DNA of 64,000 nt from Saccharothrix sp. S26 (GCF_021390395.1 NZ_JAJUWT010000012.1:124001-188000); one strand, 5' to 3'; numbered from the stretch's first letter, positions 16,992 to 30,107 are shown. The notes: generated from the sequence alone by a model not told the origin. Numbers and translations: made by a program.

Positions 16992-18644
16992 TCAGGGCGT
17001 GACCGCGATGTTCGTCAGCCCGACCACCGCCCGCGTCACGGTGTTCGACGCGTGCACCACGTTCAGCACCCCGGGGCACTTGGACGTCGAGGTGACCCGG
17101 ATCGCGTACTGGCCGACGCCGCCGAGGTCGGAGCGGTTGTCCCGCCACACGGTGCCGCAGCCGTTGGCGAACGACGGCGTGGTGGCCGGGTTGTGCGTCT
17201 CGTAGCCGTTGGCGAACACGCCGGGCGGGGCGAACGTGCCGGTGTTGCCCTCGATCAGGTACCCGACGCCCTTCACGTCGACCCACGAGTCCGCCGAGTT
17301 CTGCCCGGAGATCCCGGTCCCGTCGAAGGTGTTGCCGCGGATCACGCCGTCGAAGGTGCCCTCCTTGACGTCGACGTGCTCGGCGGTGACGCCCGGCCCG
17401 ATGCGGTTGCCCACCACCAGCACCCGGTCGCTGCGGTCCACCCCGCCGGAGTTGCCGTGGCACGCCCAGTTCGAGCTCGCCGACCCGAGGTAGACCGCCT
17501 CGCCGTACCCCGGCTGCGCCAACCCGGTGTGGCTGATCGCGGAGTCGCGCAGCACGCCGTCGGCCGACGAGCGCCGGAAGTGCACGGCCTCCTCGTCCAC
17601 GTGGTGCACCCGCACGCGGTCGATCACGGTGTGGTGCGAGTTGTCCGCGACGATGCCCTTCTTCGACTCCCGCACGGTGAACCCGACCAGGTTCCAGTGC
17701 GGCGCGTCGTGCAGCCACAACCCGTAGCCGGGGTCCCAGCCGGGCGTCGGCGTCGGGCAGGCCGGCCCGGAGCCCGACGGGCCGTCGTTGACCAGCACCG
17801 CGTCCGCCGGACCCGTGAGCGTGACGGGAGCGGAGGCGGTACCCGGCCGGGTGATCACGAACGACCCCCGGTACACGCCGGCGGCCATCCGGATGGTCTG
17901 CCCCGGCACGGCCGCGGCCAGGGCGGATCCCAGTTGCGCCGCGGTGGACACGTCCACGACGGACCCGCCCGCGGCGGTCGTGGCGGTGACCTCGGCGCTG
18001 GGGCCGGAGACGTTGCCCGCCGCGTCACGCGCCCGCACGGCGAAGGCGTGCGCGGCGCCCGGCAGCAGGCCGGTCACGGTCGCGGCGGTGGCGGTGCTCG
18101 ACGCGACCACCGTCGTGCCGCGCAGCACCTGGTACTCGGTGACGCCGACGTCGTCGGTCGACGCGCCCCACGCCAACGACACCGAACCCGCCGTCACCCC
18201 GTTCACCCGCAGGCCGGCGGGCACGGTCGGGGCGGACGTGTCCGGCGCGGGAGCACCGCCCTCGCACGGCACGCCGCCGACCGTGCAGCCGGTCGGCAGG
18301 CCGACACCGGCGACGGTGAACCCGAAGCTCGCCGTGCCACCCGGCCGGACGCGGCCGTTGAACCCCGCGTTCGCGAACCGGTGCCGCTGCCCGTCCCGGG
18401 TGAGCACCGAGTTCCACGCGTTGCTCACCGACGTCCCCGGCGGCAGGTCGAACTCCACCACCCAGCCGGTGCTGTCCGCGTCACCGGTGTTGGTCAGCAC
18501 GATCTGCCCGCCGTACCCGGTGCTCCACACCGACGACTGGCTGAACGCGGCCGACCACACCGCTCCCGCGGCCCGTGCCGGGCCCACGAGCACCGCGACC
18601 AGGCAGGCGACCGACAGGCCCGCCGCCACCAGACGCTTGACCAT
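16992..18644 (-). CDS. Secreted right-handed beta-helix protein with CBM2-like and fibronectin III domains
   Basis: 550 residues. A classical signal peptide (VKRLVAAGLSVACLVAVLVG, cleavage after ARA) is followed by a CBM2-like cellulose-binding domain (about 28-130: WSTGYGGQIVLTNTGDADST, a later GWVVEFDLPPG, then AGFNGRVRPGGTASFGF). A fibronectin III module follows (about 138-225, starting APTVPAGLRVNGVT). A parallel beta-helix repeat domain runs to the end (GLWLHDAPHWNLVGFTVRES, GNRIGPGV, IRGNTFDG). Such proteins are usually pectate lyase-like or other polysaccharide-active enzymes; no catalytic residues can be assigned. ATG 18644 follows GGAGAG. It diverges from the ECF sigma gene. Likely role: binding and attack of plant cell-wall polymers. 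Confidence 0.87.
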   Translation of the reverse strand: MVKRLVAAGLSVACLVAVLVGPARAAGAVWSAAFSQSSVWSTGYGGQIVLTNTGDADSTGWVVEFDLPPGTSVSNAWNSVLTRDGQRHRFANAGFNGRVRPGGTASFGFTVAGVGLPTGCTVGGVPCEGGAPAPDTSAPTVPAGLRVNGVTAGSVSLAWGASTDDVGVTEYQVLRGTTVVASSTATAATVTGLLPGAAHAFAVRARDAAGNVSGPSAEVTATTAAGGSVVDVSTAAQLGSALAAAVPGQTIRMAAGVYRGSFVITRPGTASAPVTLTGPADAVLVNDGPSGSGPACPTPTPGWDPGYGLWLHDAPHWNLVGFTVRESKKGIVADNSHHTVIDRVRVHHVDEEAVHFRRSSADGVLRDSAISHTGLAQPGYGEAVYLGSASSNWACHGNSGGVDRSDRVLVVGNRIGPGVTAEHVDVKEGTFDGVIRGNTFDGTGISGQNSADSWVDVKGVGYLIEGNTGTFAPPGVFANGYETHNPATTPSFANGCGTVWRDNRSDLGGVGQYAIRVTSTSKCPGVLNVVHASNTVTRAVVGLTNIAVTP

Positions 18645-18728
18645 GCGCTCTCCTCGGTCTCCGGCGGCGGCCGTGACTCGCTCCCCCTGGCTACCACGTC
18701 GGCGGCGGCGAAGTCGAGGGTGTCGACG

Positions 18729-18755
18729 TGTCACCTTTCGGTCTCCCGGTGCGTC
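18729..18755 (+). promoter_or_regulatory. ECF41-type promoter in front of the sigma factor gene
   Basis: TGTCACC at 18729-18735 and CGTC at 18752-18755 are separated by 16 bp. This matches the TGTCACA / CGTC pattern reported for ECF41 sigma factors. The start codon of the sigma gene follows 30 bp downstream, suggesting autoregulation. Confidence 0.65.
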
Positions 18756-18784
18756 CACCGGGTAGGTGACCGGGAAGGGGACCG

Positions 18785-19669
18785 ATGCACGACGAGTTGG
18801 CGGACCGGTTCGAGGGGCACCGCGCGCACCTGCGCGCGGTCGCGCACCGGATGCTGGGCTCGCTGCCCGAGGCCGAGGACGCCGTGCAGGAGACCTGGCT
18901 GCGGCTGTGCCGGGTCGACGTCGACGAGGTCGACAACCTCGCCGCCTGGCTGCGCACCGTCCTGTCGCGGGTGTGCCTGGACGTGCTGCGCCGCCGCCGC
19001 GCCCGACCCGAGGACACCGTCGACCACCTGCCCGACGCGCCGGCCGACGACGACCCCGAGACCGAAGCGCTGCTGGCCGACTCGATCGGTCGGGCGCTGC
19101 TGGTCGTCCTGGACACCCTGACCCCCGCCGAACGGATCGCGTTCGTCCTGCACGACGCGTTCGCCGTGCCGTTCGACCGGATCGCGCCGATCGTCGGCCG
19201 CGGCACCGCCACCACCAAGAAGCTCGCCAGCCGCGCCCGCCGCAAGGTCCGCGGCACGACCGACCTCCCGGAGGCCGAGCTGGCACGGCAGCGGCACGTG
19301 GTGGAGGCGTTCCTGGCCGCCGCGCGGGCGGGCGACTTCGACGCGCTGCTCACCGTGCTGGACCCCGACGTGGTCCGCCGGGCCGACCCCGCCGCGCTGC
19401 CGGCCGGCGCGCCCACCGAGGTCCGCGGCGCGCACGCCGTGGCCGCCGAGACCGTCCTGCTCACCGCGAACGCCCGCCACGCCGAACCGGCCCTCGTGGA
19501 CGGACGCGTCGGCATCGTCGTGGCGCCGCGCGGACGGCTCCGGTTCGTCCTCACCGTCACCGTCCGGCACGACCGGATCGCCGCGTACGAGGTCGTCGCG
19601 GATCCCTCCCGGCTGCGCCGGCTCACCCTCGCCCACTTTTATCGTGACTTGAATCAAGTACGCCAGTAA
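18785..19669 (+). CDS. ECF sigma factor with SnoaL-like C-terminal domain (ECF41-like)
   Basis: 294 residues. Sigma region 2 (FEGHRAHLRAVAHRMLGSLP, then EDAVQETWLRLCR) and region 4 (LDTLTPAERIAFVLHDAFAV, then TATTKKLASRARRKV) are followed by about 110 residues of NTF2/SnoaL-like fold (VVEAFLAAARAGDFDALLTV, LDPDVVRRAD). That layout defines the ECF41/ECF56/ECF294 groups, in which the C-terminal domain acts as a built-in regulator in place of an anti-sigma factor. The ECF41 motifs WLPEP and DGGGK are not seen, so it may be a diverged subgroup. The upstream promoter fits self-control. No carboxymuconolactone decarboxylase or oxidoreductase gene, the usual ECF41 partner, is adjacent; the next gene is the chitinase. 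Confidence 0.88.
   Translation: MHDELADRFEGHRAHLRAVAHRMLGSLPEAEDAVQETWLRLCRVDVDEVDNLAAWLRTVLSRVCLDVLRRRRARPEDTVDHLPDAPADDDPETEALLADSIGRALLVVLDTLTPAERIAFVLHDAFAVPFDRIAPIVGRGTATTKKLASRARRKVRGTTDLPEAELARQRHVVEAFLAAARAGDFDALLTVLDPDVVRRADPAALPAGAPTEVRGAHAVAAETVLLTANARHAEPALVDGRVGIVVAPRGRLRFVLTVTVRHDRIAAYEVVADPSRLRRLTLAHFYRDLNQVRQ
19647..19659. promoter_or_regulatory. 13-bp palindrome in the 3' end of the sigma gene
   Basis: ACTTGA-A-TCAAGT is a perfect inverted repeat in an AT-richer patch about 115 bp before the chitinase start. It could be an operator for that gene, but it lies inside coding DNA. Confidence 0.25.
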
Positions 19670-19774
19670 GGTCGGCCGCGGCTGCCAGTCCCCTGCCGAG
19701 CACCCGCGCGCACCCGCCGCCGCGCGTCCGGGAGCGACGCCACGGGCACCCGTTCCCTGCGAAAGGAACACCTC

Positions 19775-21148
19775 ATGCACCACCTCGCACGATCACGGTG
19801 GGGCGCGGCGGGCCTCGCCCTCGCCACGGCCGCGGCCGGCCTCGCGGTGGCCGTCGCCACCGCTCCGGCGGCACAGGCCACCGTCCTGCCCAACGGCTTC
19901 AAGAGCGTCGGCTACCTGCCCTCCTGGGCGGGCAGCGTCAACGCCGTGCAGTACACCAAGCTCACCCACATCAACTACGCGTTCGCCCTGCCCAACGCCA
20001 ACGGCACCCTCCAGGCCATCCCCGACCCGGGCAAGCTGTCGTCCCTGGTCACCCTGGCGCACAACAACGGCGTGCGCGTCTCGCTGGCCATCGGCGGCTG
20101 GAACGACGGCAACGACTCGGCGTTCGAGGCCCTGGCCGCCGGCTCCGGCAGCCGCACCACGTTCGTGAACAGCGTCGTCAACGTGGTCAACCAGTACAAC
20201 CTCGACGGTGTCGACATCGACTGGGAGTACCCGGACCCCGGCGCGTCGGCGAACAACTTCACCGCCCTCATGGGACAGCTCAGCACCGCCATGCACAGCC
20301 GGGGCAAGCTCCTCACCGCCGCCGTCGTGTCCGGCGGCGGCACCGCGGAAGGCGTCCAGACCGCCGTGTTCGGCCAGGTCGACTGGCTCAACATCATGGC
20401 CTACGACGGCGGCACCCCGCACGCCAACTACGACTGGTCCATCGGCTCGGTGAACTACTGGAAGTCGCGCGGACTGCCCGCCGCCAAGGCCGTGCTCGGC
20501 GTGCCGTTCTACAGCCGGCCCACCTACTACACCTACGCGCAACTGGTCGCCCTGGACCCGGCCAACGCCAACCGCGACTGCGTCACCGTCAGCGGCGTGC
20601 AGCAGTGCTACAACGGCGTCCCCACCATCAAGCGCAAGACCCAGTGGGCCCTGGCCAACGCGGGCGGCGTGATGAACTGGGAGCTGTCGCAGGACACCAG
20701 CGGCAGCACCTCCCTGGTCAGCGCCATCTACGACACCATCATGGGCGGCACCACCCCGCCCGGTCGCACCGGACCCATCACCGGCATCGCGGGCAAGTGC
20801 GTCGACGTGGCCGGCGCGTCCTCGGCCAACGGCACCGCGATCCAGCTGTGGACGTGCAACGGCACGACCGCGCAGAGCTGGACCGTCGCGGGTGACGGCT
20901 CGCTGCGCGCCCTGGGCAAGTGCCTGGACGTGGCGAGCGCCGGCACCGCCAACGGCACCGTCGTCCAGCTGTGGGACTGCAACGGCACCGGCGCGCAGCG
21001 GTGGCAGGCCGCCGCCGACGGCACGCTGCGCAACCCCGCCTCGGGCCGCTGCCTCGACGCCACCGGTCCCAGCTCGGCCGACGGCACCCGGCTTCAGCTC
21101 TGGGACTGCTTCGCGGGCTCCAACCAGGTGTGGCGACTGCCCGCCTGA
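19775..21148 (+). CDS. Secreted GH18 chitinase with ricin-type (CBM13) domain
   Basis: 457 residues. A signal peptide (AAGLALATAAAGLAVAVATA, cleavage after AQA) precedes a GH18 TIM barrel (about 40-320). The barrel has SLAIGGW on strand 3 and the catalytic signature LDGVDIDWEYP, with Glu151 as acid/base, plus MAYDGG and a late Trp in VMNWELSQD. A C-terminal ricin B-type lectin domain (about 330-457) has QLWTCNGTTAQSW, QLWDCNGTGAQRW and QLWDCFAGSNQVW repeats. It hydrolyses chitin outside the cell by a substrate-assisted retaining mechanism; the lectin domain probably binds polysaccharide. ATG 19775 follows AAAGGA. A strong hairpin follows the stop. Confidence 0.94.
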   Translation: MHHLARSRWGAAGLALATAAAGLAVAVATAPAAQATVLPNGFKSVGYLPSWAGSVNAVQYTKLTHINYAFALPNANGTLQAIPDPGKLSSLVTLAHNNGVRVSLAIGGWNDGNDSAFEALAAGSGSRTTFVNSVVNVVNQYNLDGVDIDWEYPDPGASANNFTALMGQLSTAMHSRGKLLTAAVVSGGGTAEGVQTAVFGQVDWLNIMAYDGGTPHANYDWSIGSVNYWKSRGLPAAKAVLGVPFYSRPTYYTYAQLVALDPANANRDCVTVSGVQQCYNGVPTIKRKTQWALANAGGVMNWELSQDTSGSTSLVSAIYDTIMGGTTPPGRTGPITGIAGKCVDVAGASSANGTAIQLWTCNGTTAQSWTVAGDGSLRALGKCLDVASAGTANGTVVQLWDCNGTGAQRWQAAADGTLRNPASGRCLDATGPSSADGTRLQLWDCFAGSNQVWRLPA

Positions 21149-21154
21149 GCCACC

Positions 21155-21189
21155 GGCACGGCCCGCTCCCCCGTGGCGCGGGCCGTGCC
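21155..21189 (+). terminator. Hairpin terminator after the chitinase gene
   Basis: A perfect 12-bp inverted repeat, GGCACGGCCCGC with GCGGGCCGTGCC, has an 11-nt loop and starts 7 bp after the stop codon. It separates the gene from the polymerase gene downstream. Confidence 0.78.
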
Positions 21190-21228
21190 CGGCTTGCCCG
21201 CGGCACGGTCAACCGCAAGGGTGGTGCG

Positions 21229-22173
21229 ATGGGTGAAGAGCGTGACGGCGTGGCGCTGACCAACCTCGACCAGCCGCTGTTCGACGGCGCCGAGGCGACC
21301 AAGGGCGACCTCGTCGACTACCTCGACGCGGTGGCGGACCGGATCATCCCCGGCCTGACCGGGCGGCCGTTGTCGGTGGTGCGGGTGCGTCCGGGCCAGG
21401 AGCCGTTCACGCAGAAGAACCTGCCTAAGTACACGCCGCCGTGGGTGCGGTCGGTGTCGCTGTGGGCGGAGACGTCCAAGCGCGAGATCCGGTACGCGTT
21501 GTGCGAGGACCGCCGCACGCTGCTGTGGTTCGCCAACCAGCGCGCGGTGGAGTACCACGTGACGCTCGCGCCCGCCGACGCGTTCGACCGGCCCACCCAC
21601 CTGGTGCTCGACCTCGACCCACCCGAGGGCTCCGGGTTCGACGTGGTGGTGGCGGCGGCTAAGCTGGTGCGGCGGGCGTTGGCCGAAGACGGGCTGACGG
21701 GCGTGGTGAAGACCAGCGGGTCCAAGGGCGTGCACGTGTTCGTGCCCGTGTCCGGTGCGGACCACGACGTGGCCGCCGCGACCCGGGCGCTGGCCGCGCG
21801 GGCCGAACGGCTCGACCCGGCGCTCGCGACCACGGCGTTCATCAAGGACGACCGGGGCGGACGGGTGTTCCTCGACTCGACGCGGGCCTACGGCGCGACC
21901 GTGGCCGCCGCGTACAGCCCCCGCATCCGGCCCGGGGCCACCGTGTCGTTCCCGGTCGCGTGGGACGACCTCGACTCCGTGACGCCCGCCGACTTCACCG
22001 TGAAGACCGCCGCCGCCCTGCTCGGCGACGACGACCCGTGGCACTCGCGGATGCCCGCACCGCAGGAGATGCCCGACGACCTGGTCGCCGAGGGGCACAC
22101 GATCCCGGTCGCCCGCGTCCAGGCCATGCACGAGGGGAAGCGGCGGGCACGCGCCCAGCGCGCCCAGCCGTGA
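21229..22173 (+). CDS. LigD-type DNA polymerase domain protein (AEP primase-polymerase)
   Basis: 314 residues forming a stand-alone LigD polymerase module. It has the family opening KGDLVDYLDAVADRIIPGLT, then RVRPGQEPFTQKNLPKYTPP, LWFANQRAVEYH, the metal-binding motif HLVLDLDPPEG, and TSGSKGVHVFVPV. In bacterial non-homologous end joining this module adds ribo- or deoxynucleotides at Ku-bound breaks. Here it is not fused to the ligase or phosphoesterase modules; a matching ligase domain is encoded separately at 58275-59258. ATG 21229 follows AAGGGTGG. No Ku gene is in the window. Separate polymerase proteins of this kind occur in mycobacteria (PolD1/PolD2), so single-module function is plausible. 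Confidence 0.9.
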   Translation: MGEERDGVALTNLDQPLFDGAEATKGDLVDYLDAVADRIIPGLTGRPLSVVRVRPGQEPFTQKNLPKYTPPWVRSVSLWAETSKREIRYALCEDRRTLLWFANQRAVEYHVTLAPADAFDRPTHLVLDLDPPEGSGFDVVVAAAKLVRRALAEDGLTGVVKTSGSKGVHVFVPVSGADHDVAAATRALAARAERLDPALATTAFIKDDRGGRVFLDSTRAYGATVAAAYSPRIRPGATVSFPVAWDDLDSVTPADFTVKTAAALLGDDDPWHSRMPAPQEMPDDLVAEGHTIPVARVQAMHEGKRRARAQRAQP

Positions 22174-23613
<1,440 letters not shown>

Positions 23614-23627
23614 CCGTCGGGCCCACG

Positions 23628-23670
23628 GCCGGGCGGCGGCGGCGCACCCTGCACCCCGCCGCCGCCCGGC
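23628..23670. terminator. Hairpin terminator between aminopeptidase and SARP genes
   Basis: A perfect 15-bp inverted repeat (23628-23642 with 23656-23670, half GCCGGGCGGCGGCGG) around a 13-nt loop sits between two convergent genes. Confidence 0.78.
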
Positions 23671-23718
23671 ACGCCCGACCACGCGGCTCGGGGCCGCGCT
23701 CACGGACAGCCGTGCGCC

Positions 23719-25338
23719 TCAGCGCTGCCCGCGCCAGACCCCGCAGCAGTGCCCCGACACCTCGGAGCGGTACTCCGGCCACGTCGACGCCGGTGACCGC
23801 CCGGGCAGCGCCACCACCCGCCCGCGCTCACGGGTGCTCCGGCGGTGGGGCCAGGACGAGCCGGTCGCCAGGTCGTGGTCGACCAACGCGCCCGTGCCGG
23901 ACGCCCGCAGCTCGGCGGCCAGCACGCTCAACGGCAGGCACGGGCGGGTGCACGCGTGCCCCGCCGCGATGCCCAGCGCCAGCGGGAACCCGCCGCACAA
24001 CCCCACCAGCTCCTCGACCGCGCCCGGCTCCTCCCCCACCCGGACCGCCCCCAACCGCTCGGCCAGGATCGCGTGCGCCTCCGCGCCGGACAGCACGTCC
24101 AGCGGCACGTGCGCCGCGCCGTGGCCGACGATCAACCCCGGCAGGCTGTCGCGGCTGGTCACGACCACCGCGCACGACCTGCCGCCGGGCAGCAGCGGGG
24201 TGACCTGGGCGGTGTCGACGGCGTTGTCCAGGACCAGCAGCATCCGCCTGCCCGCGACCAGGCTGCGGAACAACGCCGCCCGGGCGTGCGGGTCGGTCGG
24301 CCGGCGGTCGACGCCCAGCGCGTCGAGGAAGCCCCGCACCGCCACCGCCGGGTCCATCGGCACGCCGTCGGCACCGAGGTCCACGAACAACTGGCCGTCG
24401 GGGAACCGGTCGAGCAGCCGGTGCGCCCAGTGCAGCGCCAGCCACGTCTTGCCGATGCCCGCCGCGCCGACGACGGCCGCGATGCCGACCGTGGCGGCCG
24501 TGCTCACCGCGTCGAGGCGGTCCAGCTCGGCCCGTCGACCGACGAACGGCACGGGCGCGGCCGGCAGTTGGCGGGGCACCACCGCGGCGGCGCGCACGGG
24601 TGTCGCCGCCAGGGCCGGGTCGGCGGCCAGCACCTGTCGGTGCAGCTCGCGCAGCGGCACGCCGGGCTCGGTGCCCAGCTCCTCGACCAGCCGCGTGCGC
24701 ACCCGCCGGTAGTGCGCCAGGGCGTCGGGCGTCCGCCCGGCCCGGTGCAGGGCCAGCAGGTACTGGCCCGCCACCCGTTCGTCCAACGGGTGGCGGGCGG
24801 CGCGCGCGGACAGCTCGGCCACCAGCTCCGCGCCCTCGCCGACGCGCAGCCGGGCGTCCACCAGGTCGTGCTCGGCGGCCGACCGCTCCTGCCCCAACCG
24901 GTCGCGCACGGCCTGCACCCAGTCGCCCGCCAGGCCCGTCAGCGCCTCGCCGCGCCACCACGCCAACGCCTCCGTCAACGCCCGGACGTCGTCACCACCG
25001 GCACGGGCGCACAGCTCGCGGAACCGGTGCAGGTCCACCACCACGTCGGCGACCAGGGCGTAACCGCCCGACCGGCGCACGATCACCGGCCCGCCCGCGC
25101 CCGCCAGCGCCCGCCGCAGCCGCGAGATGTAGCTGTGCAGCGTGGCCCGCGCCCGCCGGGCGACGTCCGGGCCCCAGACCCGCTCGACCAGCCGGTCCAC
25201 CGGCACCGCCCGGCCCACGTCGACCGCCAGCGCGACCAGCACGCACCGCTGCCTGGGCGCGCCCAGGTCCACCGGCCGCCCGTCGACCTCGGCGGCCACC
25301 TCCCCCAGCAGACGCACCACGACCGCCACGTCCCTCAC
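23719..25338 (-). CDS. SARP-family regulator with NB-ARC domain but no TPR region
   Basis: 539 residues from the GTG at 25338. An OmpR-type DNA-binding domain (about 1-95; VRLLGEVAAEVDGRPVDLGA, LHSYISRLRRAL) is followed by the bacterial transcriptional activator domain (about 95-245; HPLDERVAGQYLLALHRAGR) and an NB-ARC ATPase (about 270-500; GAAGIGKTWLALHWAHRLL as P-loop, LLVLDNAVD as Walker B). AfsR-like members continue with several hundred residues of TPRs. Here the protein stops about 60 residues after the NB-ARC core with a low-similarity tail (SEVSGHCCGVWRGQR). It is either a natural short form or a truncation. It diverges from the SH3 protein gene, a possible target. Confidence 0.85.
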   Translation of the reverse strand: MRDVAVVVRLLGEVAAEVDGRPVDLGAPRQRCVLVALAVDVGRAVPVDRLVERVWGPDVARRARATLHSYISRLRRALAGAGGPVIVRRSGGYALVADVVVDLHRFRELCARAGGDDVRALTEALAWWRGEALTGLAGDWVQAVRDRLGQERSAAEHDLVDARLRVGEGAELVAELSARAARHPLDERVAGQYLLALHRAGRTPDALAHYRRVRTRLVEELGTEPGVPLRELHRQVLAADPALAATPVRAAAVVPRQLPAAPVPFVGRRAELDRLDAVSTAATVGIAAVVGAAGIGKTWLALHWAHRLLDRFPDGQLFVDLGADGVPMDPAVAVRGFLDALGVDRRPTDPHARAALFRSLVAGRRMLLVLDNAVDTAQVTPLLPGGRSCAVVVTSRDSLPGLIVGHGAAHVPLDVLSGAEAHAILAERLGAVRVGEEPGAVEELVGLCGGFPLALGIAAGHACTRPCLPLSVLAAELRASGTGALVDHDLATGSSWPHRRSTRERGRVVALPGRSPASTWPEYRSEVSGHCCGVWRGQR

Positions 25339-25531
25339 CCCCGTGTGCCGAGACCTCTCCCCGACACCAGGGATAGCGCCTGCACCAGCGCCGTGCAGGA
25401 ACTCTGCAAGAGGTTCACACCATGGGTGCGCCATCGTGAGCCCCGGCGCGACGACCACCACGTTCGGCAACACCCGCGGTCGGGCGCACCGGTCCCCGCC
25501 GGACCAGACACCATCGAACAAGGCGGTAGTG

Positions 25532-28556
<3,025 letters not shown>

Positions 28557-28569
28557 CCAGGAGGAGCGG

Positions 28570-28956
28570 ATGAACGCGGCACTGCGGTTCAAGGCGGCCG
28601 TCGAGGCGGGCGACATCGTCGGCGCGACGCGGTTCTTCAGCGACGACATCACCTTCCACAGCCCGGTGAAGTTCCGGCCGTTCGAGGGCATCGACACCGT
28701 GCGCGCCCTGTTCAACGTGCTCCAGCGGACGTTCGAGGACTTCCGGTACGTCGGCCAGTACGACGGGCCCGACGGCCACGTGCTGCGCTTCCGCACGGTC
28801 GTCGCCGGCAAGCGGGTCGAGGGCATCGACCTGATCGAGCTGGACGCCGAGGGCCGGATCGGCACGTTCACCGTGATGATCCGGCCCCAGTCCGCGCTGA
28901 CCGCGGTCGGCGAGGCGATCTGGGCGGGCCTGGTCGCCGACGGCGTCGTGTCGTAG
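28570..28956 (+). CDS. SnoaL/NTF2-like protein
   Basis: 128 residues with the cone-shaped NTF2 fold pattern: an N-terminal helix (ALRFKAAVEAGDIVGATRFF), DDITFHSPVKFRPFEGIDTV, LFNVLQRTFEDFRYVGQY, and strands VLRFRTVVAGKRVEGIDLIE. Members are small cyclases, isomerases or binding proteins. ATG 28570 follows AGGAGG. It is the third gene of the padR operon, so it probably acts on or binds the substrate handled by the reductase. Confidence 0.85.
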   Translation: MNAALRFKAAVEAGDIVGATRFFSDDITFHSPVKFRPFEGIDTVRALFNVLQRTFEDFRYVGQYDGPDGHVLRFRTVVAGKRVEGIDLIELDAEGRIGTFTVMIRPQSALTAVGEAIWAGLVADGVVS

Positions 28957-28959
28957 TCC

Positions 28960-29421
28960 GCGGCGGACCGGCCGTACTCGCCGAACGTCGGGCTGACCCA
29001 CGCCGACGCCGTAGCGGCACACGCCCGCATCGGCGGCTCCGTGGTGCGGCGCGATGAACGGCGCGGAGACCACCGTCCCGGTGTGGTAGTACTCCGTCGA
29101 CCGGTAGCCGCCCTCACCCGTCCCGGCCGGTCGAAGCGAACGCGGGTGCCGACCCCCACCGGTTCCGGGTCCGGGTCGTCGTCGCCGCGCCAGGCGAACG
29201 AGTCGAGGATGCACAGGCAGCCGGGCTCGGTCGGGGTGAACGCGTGGCGCCACTCGGTCGTGCCCTTGGCCTGGTGCCACGTGCGGCCGTCGTCGGTGGT
29301 GTCCTCGACCCGGCTGATCGGGGTCGTCGACGAGCCGCGCACGGTGCCGGTGACCAGGAACGGGACGCCCACCGCGGCCCGCGGGTCGCGCGACGGCAGG
29401 TCGATGCGGCTGCTGCGCCAC
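28960..29421 (-). pseudogene. Possible decayed coding remnant, family unknown
   Basis: The gap between the SnoaL and HD genes is not featureless. On the minus strand one frame (29372 down to about 29125) reads a plausible protein: VPFLVTGTVRGSSTTPISRV, then WHQAKGTTEWRHAFTPTEPG and CLCILDSFAWRGDDDPD. The following 150 bp make protein-like sequence only in a different frame (GGYRSTEYYHTGTVVSAPFI, then APHHGAADAGVCRYGVGVGQ). That pattern suggests a frameshifted fragment of an extracellular Ig-like or oxidase-type protein. I cannot identify the parent family, and the left and right ends are guesses. Confidence 0.3.
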
Positions 29422-29504
29422 AGCCGGACTCGCTCGCGCCCGGCGGTCCGCTACGCGTCGCTTCGGCGTCGCACGGGTGTTCGCGCTCGCCTAGGCTCGC
29501 CTCC

Positions 29505-30107
29505 GTGGACTTCATCTTCACCCGGCCCGACTCGAAGGCCGCGGCCGCCGCGCTGGAGGTGGCCCACGAGTACGCCGAGCCCTGGCTGCTGAACCACTCG
29601 CTGCGCGCCTACTCCTGGGCCGTCGCCTACGCGTCCGACGCGGACATCGCCCACGACGGCGAGCTGCTCTACGTCGCCGCGCTGCTGCACGACCTCGCCC
29701 TCACCCCGCCGTTCGACAGCCACGCGCTGCCGTTCGAGGAGGCGGGCGGGCACCTGGCGTGGGTGTTCGCGGCCGGCGCCGGGTGGGGACGCGTGCGACG
29801 CGACCGGTTGGCGGAGGTCATCGTGCTGCACATGCGCGACGACGTGCCCGCCGACGACGACCCGGAGAGCCACCTGTTGCAGGTCGCGGTGAGCGCCGAC
29901 GTGTCCGGGCGCGGGGTGGACCGGTTCTCCGAGCAGGTCACCGACGCCGTGCTGACCCGCTACCCGCGGCTCGGGTTCGCCGACGCGTTCCTGCCGCGCG
30001 CCGAGGACCAGGCCCGGCGCAAGCCGCGCTGCGCCGCCGCCGCGCTCATGCGCGACGGCTGGGCGCAGCGCATCACGGGCAACCCGCTGGACGCGCCCGG
30101 CCGGTGA
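29505..30107 (+). CDS. HD-domain phosphohydrolase-like protein
   Basis: 200 residues. Metal-binding HD signatures are visible: His in LNHSLRAYSWAVAY, the HD pair in YVAALLHDLALTPPF, then VIVLHMRDDVPADDDPESHL and a later Asp in AVSADVSGRGVD. The arrangement resembles the cyanamide hydratase-like HD subgroup (NHSxR opening) rather than nucleotide-cleaving SpoT or dNTPases. The GTG at 29505 begins MDFIFTRPDSKAA; no strong ribosome site precedes it, so the start is tentative. It converges on the subtilase gene with a hairpin across its stop codon. Substrate unknown. Confidence 0.83.
   Translation: MDFIFTRPDSKAAAAALEVAHEYAEPWLLNHSLRAYSWAVAYASDADIAHDGELLYVAALLHDLALTPPFDSHALPFEEAGGHLAWVFAAGAGWGRVRRDRLAEVIVLHMRDDVPADDDPESHLLQVAVSADVSGRGVDRFSEQVTDAVLTRYPRLGFADAFLPRAEDQARRKPRCAAAALMRDGWAQRITGNPLDAPGR

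Noticed and set aside
16128..19121. 997-residue plus-strand open frame over the acetyltransferase and beta-helix genes
   Set aside because: It is Arg/Pro-rich low-complexity product antisense to two recognisable genes.
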